DNA from: Bacteroidota bacterium
GTDB lineage: Bacteria > Bacteroidota > Ignavibacteria > Ignavibacteriales > Melioribacteraceae
Direction: 5' to 3'
Assembly (NCBI GenBank): GCA_021786655.1
Contig: JAJYMU010000038.1
Location: forward strand, 1 to 5,205
DNA length: 5,205 nt
Below, piece by piece: positions 1 through 5,205 of this stretch. Under the pieces are notes generated by a model, which did no database searches, was not told the origin of the DNA, and saw only the letters and a program-made list of their open reading frames with translations. Positions within the stretch are counted from its first letter, which is position 1, and each line of letters starts with the position of its first letter. A program made the translations under genes and the position numbers.

Positions 1-703
1 AATCATTTTCATCGACGGAAAGATACCACACCACGTTTGCGTTTTTTAGTTCGAGTAATCCACTCATTTTTTTCTGTTCAGATAGAAAAACATGACTCTC
101 GCTGACTTCGCCGAAAAGCCATATCAGCAAATCGAAAAGATGTATTCCAATATTTGTGGCGATGCCGCCGGATTTTTCGTCTTCACCTTTCCATGAATAA
201 AAATACCATTTGCCGCGCGAAGTTATATAAGTCAGTTCGACTGTCGGTTTGGAATTAAACTTCGTCAATCCCATTTTCTTTTTCAATTCAATAATTGAAG
301 GATGATAACGTAACTGCATTACGGTATAAACTTTTTTGCCGGTTTCTTTTTCAACGAGTTGCAGCGCCTCAAGGTTGGATGGATTGAGCACCAGCGGTTT
401 CTCACAAATTACATCGGCGCCGGTATGTAATCCCAATCTTATATGACTATCATGCAAATAATTTGGAGAGCAGACTGTTAAGAAATCTATTTTTGTTGAA
501 TCATCGAGCCGAAGTTTTTCGAGATGTCGTTCAAACCTTTCGTGTTCAATAAAAAAATCTGCCGCCGGAAAATATGAGTCTAGAATTCCGACCGAATCGT
601 GAGGGTCGAGAGCCGCAACCAAAGTGTTCCCCGTTTCTTTAATAGCTTTGAGATGCCTTGGTGCTACATATCCGGCAACACCGGTTATCGCAAATTTTTT
701 CAT
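1..703 (-). CDS. wlbA: UDP-N-acetyl-2-amino-2-deoxyglucuronate dehydrogenase, WlbA/WbpB type (3' end cut by window edge)
   Basis: This is a Gfo/Idh/MocA-family NAD-dependent oxidoreductase. The WlbA/WbpB subgroup oxidises C3 of UDP-N-acetylglucosaminuronate in the cytoplasm. The ketone is then aminated (WbpE) and acetylated (WbpD) to a diacetamido-uronic acid used in O-antigen or other surface glycans. I translated 234 residues from the ATG at 703-701. The N-terminal Rossmann segment reads FAITGVAGYVAPRH (residues 4-17), followed by ALDPHDSVGILDSYFP (31-46), both typical of WlbA rather than of generic Idh proteins. Next come the CSPNYLH motif (78-84), the EKP motif with the probable catalytic Lys102, and TSRGKWYFYSWKG (161-173). 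GGIATNIGIHLFD (179-191) carries the probable catalytic His188. Family members have roughly 310-330 residues, so about 80-90 C-terminal residues lie outside the window. The start fits the family N-terminus; a TTG codon directly precedes it, and there is no Shine-Dalgarno. Family assignment is firm; the exact sugar substrate is inferred from similarity. Confidence 0.88.
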   Translation of the reverse strand, partial: MKKFAITGVAGYVAPRHLKAIKETGNTLVAALDPHDSVGILDSYFPAADFFIEHERFERHLEKLRLDDSTKIDFLTVCSPNYLHDSHIRLGLHTGADVICEKPLVLNPSNLEALQLVEKETGKKVYTVMQLRYHPSIIELKKKMGLTKFNSKPTVELTYITSRGKWYFYSWKGEDEKSGGIATNIGIHLFDLLIWLFGEVSESHVFLSEQKKMSGLLELKNANVVWYLSVDEND

Positions 704-735
704 CAATAGTAACACAAAAATTTGGTATGAAAATT

Positions 736-771
736 AAATAAATGCATCTTGAATCACTATAATATTTATTT
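736..771. repeat. 8-base AT-only inverted repeat flanking the TATAAT box
   Basis: AAATAAAT at 736-743 is exactly complementary, in inverted order, to ATTTATTT at 764-771, with a 20-base spacer that contains TATAAT (758-763). A regulator could bind such arms across a promoter. However, both arms are made only of A and T in a very AT-rich gap, so chance is a serious alternative. Confidence 0.25.
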
Positions 772-804
772 GATTTATCTTAAATTGCGCAACAAATTAT
801 CGAT

Positions 805-808
805 GGAG
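805..808 (+). promoter_or_regulatory. Shine-Dalgarno GGAG of the transporter gene
   Basis: GGAG ends five bases before the GTG at 814. It supports GTG as the start, because the only other in-frame candidates back to the upstream stop at 781-783 are rare ATT codons. It is the only clear Shine-Dalgarno I see before any of the five complete genes in the window. Confidence 0.6.
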
Positions 809-813
809 TATTC

Positions 814-2082
814 GTGAACCTCTCGCAAGAAATCCAAAAACTGAAAAGCGGTTTTAAGTCTTCTTTCTGGGTCGCTAATTCAATGGAACTCTTCGAACGA
901 TTAGCTTACTACGGTCAACAAATCGTCTTCATGGTTTACATGAGGGACAAACTTGGTTTCACCGAATCCGAAGCCGGACAACTTTCCGGTATTTTCGGCG
1001 GAGTTCTTTATTTACTTCCAATTCTTGGAGGAACACTTGCAGACAAATGGGGATTTAGAAAAGCGTTTCATGTTGCGTTCTCAATTTTAGCGCTGGGGTA
1101 TTTCTTGATCGGTTCTGTTGGCATGAGCGCGTTCTCCGGAATCTACGGCGGCTTTGATCACTTTTGGTTAGTAATGATTTTTTTGCTGCTTACCGCGTTC
1201 GGAGGTTCATTCATAAAACCATCGGTACTAGGAACTGTTGCCGCAGCATCTACCGAAGATTCCAAATCACTTGGGTATGCAATTTATTATTGGCTCGTAA
1301 ATGTCGGCGCAATGTTGGGACCGACGATTGCTTATTTCGTACGCGATAGTTTCGGCAACGAATTTGTTTACCTCGTTTCGTCCATAAGCTGTTTAGCCAT
1401 GCTGATTGTTAATTTGGTTATGTACAAAGATGTTCGAAGCGAGAAAGATGAAGTGGTTGTCGAATCGCTCGGAAAGAAGATTCAAAACTTATTTGTTGTT
1501 CTAGCAAATTTTAAGTTCATGATCTTCCTTTTGATCTATTCATTGTATTGGATCATTTTCTGGCAAGAGTTCATAATTGTTCCATATTATATAACGGATT
1601 TTATTAGCAGAAGCGCGCCTTATGAAATTTACCAATCATGGGCCGGCGCGGGCGCAATAATTTTATTGCAGATTCCTTTAAACAGACTAACAAAAAAGTT
1701 GCCGACACATTCGGCAATCTTAACCGGTTTTGCAATATCAAGTTTAATTTGGCTCATCATCGCAATACATCCCAGCATTCCAGCCATTGTAGCCGGAGTC
1801 GCAACATTTTCAATCGGCGAGATGATTCAAGCGCCGAGATATTATGAATACATTTCCGAAATCGCGCCTCCGGGACAGCAAGGTTTGTATCAAGGATATG
1901 CTTTTCTACCGATCGCAATTGCGAGATTTGCAGGCGATCCTTTCGGCGGCTGGTTGTACGAACAATTTGCAACTAAGACTAACAACACAAATGTGATCTT
2001 CATGACAATGTTCGGAATAGGCGTTGCGGCAACAGTTCTTATGTTTATCTATAACAAATTTGCGGTTGAAAAATCGAGATAG
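814..2082 (+). CDS. POT/PTR-like MFS transporter (proton-coupled oligopeptide transporter-related)
   Basis: This is an inner-membrane secondary transporter of 422 residues with about 12 hydrophobic helices. Approximate spans are 30-46, 57-75, 87-104, 117-137, 155-175, 184-204, 234-258, 274-290, 301-318, 322-340, 361-378 and 394-414. Helix 1 carries the POT hallmark ExxERxxYYG as E25, E28, R29, Y32, Y33 and G34. The loop after helix 2 has the MFS motif GGTLADKWGFRK (72-83). Helix 4 has GGSFIKP with K135, like the PTR2 signature lysine. Helix 10 has GEMIQAP with E336, matching the Glu that binds the peptide amino group in characterised POTs. The protein is shorter than typical bacterial POTs (about 450-500 residues), which fits loss of the two extra helices between the halves. 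The start is GTG with GGAG five bases upstream. It lies 23 bases before aguB on the same strand, suggesting co-transcription. Family is well supported; the substrate (peptide, or something linked to agmatine or putrescine) is unknown. Confidence 0.85.
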   Translation: MNLSQEIQKLKSGFKSSFWVANSMELFERLAYYGQQIVFMVYMRDKLGFTESEAGQLSGIFGGVLYLLPILGGTLADKWGFRKAFHVAFSILALGYFLIGSVGMSAFSGIYGGFDHFWLVMIFLLLTAFGGSFIKPSVLGTVAAASTEDSKSLGYAIYYWLVNVGAMLGPTIAYFVRDSFGNEFVYLVSSISCLAMLIVNLVMYKDVRSEKDEVVVESLGKKIQNLFVVLANFKFMIFLLIYSLYWIIFWQEFIIVPYYITDFISRSAPYEIYQSWAGAGAIILLQIPLNRLTKKLPTHSAILTGFAISSLIWLIIAIHPSIPAIVAGVATFSIGEMIQAPRYYEYISEIAPPGQQGLYQGYAFLPIAIARFAGDPFGGWLYEQFATKTNNTNVIFMTMFGIGVAATVLMFIYNKFAVEKSR

Positions 2083-2105
2083 TCATTCACAAGTTTGAAT
2101 AGAAC

Positions 2106-2996
2106 ATGACAAAGAATAAAAAATTTAAAATCGGATTACTGCAGATGTTTTTCACCGCCGATCCGGACAAGAACCTTAAAAAAACTTTATCGTGGGTTGA
2201 TAAAGCAGCAAAGAAAGGTGCAAAAGTAATTTGTCTGCCTGAACTTTATCGCTCTCAATATTTTTGCCAGAAGGAAGATTCTTCACTTTTTAATCTTGCT
2301 GAAACAATTCCTGGTCCATCAACAAAAGCATTTCAATCTGCAGCTAAAAAATTAAAAGTTTCTATCATCGTTCCGATTTTTGAAAAAAGAGCGCACGGAC
2401 TTTATCACAACACAGCAGTTGTGATCGACGCCGACGGAAAGATTCTTGGCACATACAGAAAGATGCACATTCCAGACGATCCGGCGTACTATGAAAAATT
2501 TTATTTCACTCCAGGAGATCTCGGTTTCAAATCGTTCAAAACAAAATACGGCGAGATCGGAACGCTGATCTGCTGGGACCAGTGGTATCCGGAAGGCGCG
2601 CGAATCACGGCATTGAAAGGCGCAAACGTTTTGTTTTTCCCCACCGCTATCGGCTGGCATCCAAGCGAGAAAAAGAAACACGGTGAAGCTCAAAAAGATT
2701 CTTGGGTAACCATTCAGCGTTCACATGCAATCGCCAACGGCGTTTATGTTGCGTCGGTTAATCGTGTGGGTTTTGAACGACCCGTGAAAGAGCAAGCCGG
2801 AATAGAATTTTGGGGCTCGTCGTTTATCGCAAGTCCGCAAGGAGTTATTCTCGCACAAGCATCTGCCGATAAAGAAGAAATTCTTGTTGCCGAAGTAAGT
2901 CTCGATCATCTTGAAAACGTTCGAAGAAACTGGCCGTTCTTGCGCGACAGAAGAATAGATGCATACCAAGGTATCACCGAAAGATTTCTAAAATAA
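2106..2996 (+). CDS. aguB: N-carbamoylputrescine amidase
   Basis: This cytoplasmic carbon-nitrogen hydrolase (nitrilase superfamily) hydrolyses N-carbamoylputrescine to putrescine, CO2 and ammonia, the last step of the agmatine route to putrescine. The 296-residue protein has the usual length and the full catalytic triad. E46 is in CLPELYRSQYFCQ (43-55), K119 is in TYRKMHIPDD (116-125), and C156 is in LICWDQWYPEGAR (154-166). The segments LYRSQYFCQ, KMHIPDDPAYYEKFYFTPGD and CWDQWYPE are characteristic of AguB rather than of beta-ureidopropionase or aliphatic amidases. SHAIANGVYVASVNRVG (206-222) and FWGSSFIASPQG (235-246) are the conserved C-terminal part of the fold. The ATG is placed so that FKIGLLQM forms the first strand; no Shine-Dalgarno is visible. 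The gene lies 8 bases before aguA and 23 bases after the transporter, so a shared transcript is likely. Adjacency to aguA strengthens the substrate assignment. Confidence 0.95.
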   Translation: MTKNKKFKIGLLQMFFTADPDKNLKKTLSWVDKAAKKGAKVICLPELYRSQYFCQKEDSSLFNLAETIPGPSTKAFQSAAKKLKVSIIVPIFEKRAHGLYHNTAVVIDADGKILGTYRKMHIPDDPAYYEKFYFTPGDLGFKSFKTKYGEIGTLICWDQWYPEGARITALKGANVLFFPTAIGWHPSEKKKHGEAQKDSWVTIQRSHAIANGVYVASVNRVGFERPVKEQAGIEFWGSSFIASPQGVILAQASADKEEILVAEVSLDHLENVRRNWPFLRDRRIDAYQGITERFLK

Positions 2997-3004
2997 AATT
3001 TGAT

Positions 3005-4045
3005 ATGATGAACAAATCTTTACGTCTCCCCGCCGAATGGGAACCGCATAAATCAACTATCATCTGCTGGCCGCATCAAAAAGAAGATTGGCCTGGAAAA
3101 TTTTCACCGATACCATGGGTGTACGCTGAGATCGTTAAAAATCTAGTACCAGGAGAGCGAGTAAGAATCATAATTCAACCGCAAGAACAAAAAAAGAAAG
3201 TTCAAAAAATTCTTCAGAAAAATTATGTCGATTTGGATTATGTCGATTTCATTGTCGCGCAAACCGACCGCGGGTGGATGCGCGATTCATCACCGGCATT
3301 TGTGAAATCCGAAGAGAACATGACCGGCATTAGTTTCCGTTTTAACGGATGGGCTAAGTACGATAATTGGAAGAAAGACAAAAATATTCCACGCATCCTT
3401 TCAAATAAACTCAAGCATGAAATGATCGAAGCAATTCATAACGACAAAAAAGTTGTGCTTGAGGGCGGAGCCATAGATGTTAATGGTCGCGGGACACTTT
3501 TGACTACAGAAGAATGTCTGCTCGATGAAAATGTTCAGACGAGAAATCACGGGTTTGCTAAAAATGATTACGAAGAAATCTTCCACAAATACTTTGGCGT
3601 TACAAATGTGATTTGGCTTGGTAAAGGAATCGTTGGCGATGATACGCACGGTCATGTTGACGATCTCTGCCGCTTTGTTAACAGCAACACAGTTGTGCTT
3701 TGCAAAGAAACGAATAGCTCTGAAGAAAATTATACTCTGCTCGAAGATAATTTTGCGCGACTGAAAGATGCGCGGTTGGAAGACGGATCGAAAATAAATG
3801 TTGTAGAACTTCCAATGCCATCTCCGCTCTATTTTGATAATATGCGTGTGCCGGCAAGTTATGCCAACTTTTATATTTCCAATCGTAAAGTGTTGGTCCC
3901 GACTTTTAATGATCCGAATGATAGAATCGCGCTGAATATTCTAGCGGGATTATTCCCGGACAGAACCGTTGTTGGGATTAATTCCGTGGATTTAGTTTGG
4001 GGTTTAGGCACGCTTCATTGTTTGACCCACGAAGAACCGGCATAA
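3005..4045 (+). CDS. aguA: Agmatine deiminase (agmatine iminohydrolase)
   Basis: This is a guanidino-group-modifying enzyme of the PPAD-type agmatine deiminase family. It converts agmatine to N-carbamoylputrescine and ammonia in the cytoplasm, feeding AguB encoded just upstream. The 346-residue protein is full length. Visible landmarks are EWEPHKSTIICWPH (11-24) at the N-terminus and RGWMRDSSP with D94 (89-97). They continue with FNGWAKYDNW (113-122), LEGGAIDVNGRGT with E153 (152-164), THGHVDDLCRF with H217 and D219 (214-224), and the C-terminal nucleophile C339 in GLGTLHCLTHEEP (333-345). D94, E153, H217 and C339 together match the expected catalytic set. The nucleophile motif differs from the commoner GGGNIHCITQQ form, which probably reflects lineage. 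The start could be either of two adjacent ATG codons (3005 or 3008), and neither has a clear Shine-Dalgarno. The gene ends 11 bases from the convergent yjbQ gene. Confidence 0.95.
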   Translation: MMNKSLRLPAEWEPHKSTIICWPHQKEDWPGKFSPIPWVYAEIVKNLVPGERVRIIIQPQEQKKKVQKILQKNYVDLDYVDFIVAQTDRGWMRDSSPAFVKSEENMTGISFRFNGWAKYDNWKKDKNIPRILSNKLKHEMIEAIHNDKKVVLEGGAIDVNGRGTLLTTEECLLDENVQTRNHGFAKNDYEEIFHKYFGVTNVIWLGKGIVGDDTHGHVDDLCRFVNSNTVVLCKETNSSEENYTLLEDNFARLKDARLEDGSKINVVELPMPSPLYFDNMRVPASYANFYISNRKVLVPTFNDPNDRIALNILAGLFPDRTVVGINSVDLVWGLGTLHCLTHEEPA

Positions 4046-4056
4046 CGAAAACGTTT

Positions 4057-4479
4057 TTACTCGCCAATAACCGTTATTACAATTCTTCTAGAGCCGCCGT
4101 AGTTACGGTGCTCACATAAATAAATTCCTTGCCAAGTACCGAGATTAAACTTTCCATTCGTAACCGGAACCGTTACTGAGCTACCAAGCAAAGACGATTT
4201 GATGTGAGATGTCATGTCATCGGTTCCTTCCAGCGTATGCTGAAAATAGGAAGCGTTCTCCGGAACAATCTTGTTGAAATACATTTCCATATCGGAACGA
4301 ACGGTGGGGTCTGCGTTTTCATTCAGCGTTATAGATGCTGATGTATGTTTGATAAAAATGTGCGCGATTCCGACAGAAACTTTTGCCAGTTCCGGAATTT
4401 GTTTTTCAATTTCATCCGTAATAAGGTGAAATCCGCGAGGCTTTGGTTTGAGCGATATTTCTTTTTGAAAAAATCTCAT
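4057..4479 (-). CDS. yjbQ: YjbQ/UPF0047 family protein (secondary thiamine-phosphate synthase type)
   Basis: This is a small cytoplasmic protein of 140 residues, the usual length for the YjbQ (UPF0047) family. Family members have been reported to show weak thiamine-phosphate synthase activity, but the true cellular role is unsettled. The conserved blocks are all present: HIFIKHTSASITLNENADP (40-58), HTLEGTDDMTSHIKSSLLG (81-99) and GTWQGIYLCEHR (114-125). H81, H92 and H124 are plausible ligands of the conserved metal or active site; this is inference from family conservation. The ATG (4479-4477) overlaps the ogt stop in ATGA, so translation is probably coupled to ogt and no separate Shine-Dalgarno is needed. 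No thiamine genes and no TPP-riboswitch-like structure are visible nearby, so the context gives no support for a role in thiamine synthesis. Confidence 0.9.
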   Translation of the reverse strand: MRFFQKEISLKPKPRGFHLITDEIEKQIPELAKVSVGIAHIFIKHTSASITLNENADPTVRSDMEMYFNKIVPENASYFQHTLEGTDDMTSHIKSSLLGSSVTVPVTNGKFNLGTWQGIYLCEHRNYGGSRRIVITVIGE

Positions 4480-4964
4480 CGGAAAAGATTCATTTGATGT
4501 GCGCCGCCGGAATATTTTTGTTCATGTTCGAGCAGCCATTTTTTACGCCATAATCCCCCACCGTAACCCGTCAAGCTTCCGTCGCTTCCAATTACACGAT
4601 GGCACGGAATGATAATGGAAATTTCGTTTTGACCATTTGCGTTGGCAACAGCGCGGATTGCTTTTTGATCGCCAAGTTTTCTTGAAAGTTCGAGATACGA
4701 GGTTGTCACTCCGAATGGTATTTCCAAAAGTTCTTTCCAAACTTTCTTCTGAAACTCTGTCCCTTCGGGTTCTAACCGCAATTCAAATTCTCTGCGTGTA
4801 CCTTTGAAATATTCATCCAGTTGCCGAGCACAATTTTCCAAATAATCATTCGTAGAAAATCTAGTCTTTGACCCTTCATCTATAAAATAAATTGAGGCAA
4901 TGGAATTGTCGGTGCCGGAGATTTCAATCAATCCGATTGGTGAATTATAAATTGCTTTGTTCAT
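4476..4964 (-). CDS. ogt: Methylated-DNA--[protein]-cysteine S-methyltransferase (O6-alkylguanine-DNA alkyltransferase)
   Basis: This suicide DNA-repair protein transfers the alkyl group from O6-alkylguanine to its own cysteine. The 162-residue protein has an N-terminal ribonuclease-H-like domain (about 1-65) and the C-terminal DNA-binding and active-site domain. The acceptor is C121 in IPCHRVIGSDGSLTGYGGG (119-137). Spacing of the key residues matches human MGMT exactly: Y90 (Y114), R104 (R128, the arginine finger), N113 (N137), C121 (C145), H122 (H146) and E148 (E172). There is no AraC/Ada regulatory domain, so this is a stand-alone Ogt-type enzyme rather than Ada. The start at 4964-4962 gives the normal N-terminus (MNKAIYNSPIGLIEI); no Shine-Dalgarno is seen. 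It lies 49 bases after the upstream receiver-domain gene on the same strand and overlaps yjbQ by four bases. Activity is strongly predicted; the name ogt is by type, not by proven orthology. Confidence 0.93.
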   Translation of the reverse strand: MNKAIYNSPIGLIEISGTDNSIASIYFIDEGSKTRFSTNDYLENCARQLDEYFKGTRREFELRLEPEGTEFQKKVWKELLEIPFGVTTSYLELSRKLGDQKAIRAVANANGQNEISIIIPCHRVIGSDGSLTGYGGGLWRKKWLLEHEQKYSGGAHQMNLFR

Positions 4965-5013
4965 ACTGAAAATAGAATTTGTTGATCATGAGAAGCTGAA
5001 CGTAAAAAAATAT

Positions 5014-5205
5014 TTACTCAAATATTTTCTTAAGAACGTCGAGTAGTTTTTCGCGAAGCAATGGCTTGGAAACGAACTCGGTGAAGCCGGCATTAATAAA
5101 ACTTTCACGGGCGCCGGGCTGCAAATAAGCAGTGGAAGCAATAATCGGAATATCTTTGTAGCCGCCCATCTTTCTGATAATTCTCAACGCATCCAACCCG
5201 TTATA
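5014..5205 (-). CDS. Response-regulator receiver domain, C-terminal tail (5' end cut by window edge)
   Basis: Only the last 63 residues are in the window, and the frame stays open to the right edge. They match the end of a CheY-like receiver: NGLDALRIIR (2-11), PIIASTAY (20-27) with the conserved switch Thr/Ser (T25), then the AGFTEFVSKPL segment (39-49) with the conserved Lys48-Pro49 pair, and the last helix LREKLLDVLKKIFE. The phospho-accepting Asp should lie just upstream, outside the window. The protein ends with the receiver, so it is either a single-domain regulator or, as often with the TAY...SKP style, the C-terminal receiver of a hybrid histidine kinase. The window cannot decide between these. 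It is followed by ogt after 49 bases on the same strand, so co-transcription is possible. Confidence 0.82.
   Translation of the reverse strand, partial: YNGLDALRIIRKMGGYKDIPIIASTAYLQPGARESFINAGFTEFVSKPLLREKLLDVLKKIFE

Larger units (their letters stand above)
704..813. promoter_or_regulatory. Divergent intergenic region between wlbA and the transporter operon
   Basis: This 110-base AT-rich gap separates two divergently transcribed genes, so promoters for both should lie in it. On the plus strand a perfect TATAAT occurs at 758-763, about 50 bases before the transporter start. No good TTGACA-like box sits 16-18 bases upstream of it. On the minus strand the overlapping TATTAT (764-759) could serve wlbA, about 55 bases from its start, also without a clear -35. 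I looked for the Bacteroidota-type TTTG / TAnnTTTG pair and did not find a clean match: TTTG occurs at 721-724, and TATTTG at 767-772 lacks the two spacer bases. The location is strong evidence for promoters, but the specific boxes are weak. Confidence 0.4.

Noticed and set aside
749..763. TTGAAT (749-754) and TATAAT (758-763) as a sigma-70 promoter pair
   Set aside because: Only three bases separate the two boxes, far short of the required 16-18.
1164..1972. Short open frames in other frames and strands within the transporter gene
   Set aside because: They overlap well-supported transmembrane coding sequence, are Arg/Cys/Asn-rich with no domain, and have no start signals.
2352..2969. Long open frames on the minus strand inside aguB
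   Set aside because: They are antisense to a gene with a complete catalytic triad, have no recognisable domain, and their composition is that of a shadow frame.
3401..3655. Open frame on the minus strand inside aguA
   Set aside because: It is antisense to the conserved catalytic core of aguA and resembles no protein family.
4046..4057. Possible terminator between the convergent aguA and yjbQ genes (AAAACGTTTT palindrome at 4048-4057)
   Set aside because: It is a perfect 10-base palindrome but has no loop and almost no G/C, so it cannot form a stable intrinsic terminator hairpin. The gap is only 11 bases.
4965..5013. Terminator or TPP riboswitch between the receiver-domain gene and ogt
   Set aside because: The T-run lies directly after the receiver stop without a G/C stem before it. 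The 49-base gap is too short for a TPP riboswitch and shows none of its conserved elements, despite the thiamine-related name of the yjbQ family.

Overview
This window looks like ordinary chromosomal DNA from an AT-rich bacterium. The protein sequences resemble those of the Bacteroidota/Ignavibacteria side of the FCB group. That placement is an impression from protein style and from the near absence of Shine-Dalgarno sequences before most genes; no marker gene here fixes the taxon. The window has seven protein-coding genes, two of them cut by the window edges, and very little non-coding space. I see no RNA gene, mobile element, CRISPR array or long repeat, and no gene-free stretch over 300 bases. 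The longest gap is 110 bases.

Left edge, minus strand (1-703): the first 234 residues of a WlbA/WbpB-type UDP-sugar dehydrogenase, which makes a diaminouronic acid precursor for surface polysaccharide. Its C-terminus lies beyond the window. A divergent 110-base gap (704-813) separates it from the next unit and holds a TATAAT box inside an AT-only inverted repeat.

Centre, plus strand (814-4045): three tightly spaced genes, probably one transcript. They are a POT/PTR-like 12-helix MFS transporter, N-carbamoylputrescine amidase (aguB) and agmatine deiminase (aguA). AguA turns agmatine into N-carbamoylputrescine plus ammonia, and AguB turns that into putrescine, CO2 and ammonia. Together they form the agmatine route to putrescine. 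No arginine decarboxylase is present in the window. The transporter may move a related substrate or a peptide, but that is inference from position only.

Right, minus strand (4057-5205): a YjbQ-family protein and an Ogt-type O6-alkylguanine-DNA alkyltransferase share an ATGA start/stop overlap. Upstream of them lies the C-terminal tail of a response-regulator receiver domain cut by the right edge. aguA and yjbQ converge with an 11-base gap and no recognisable hairpin terminator.

I found no convincing new biological system. The points most worth a second look are the transporter-aguB-aguA linkage and the divergent sites in the transporter.
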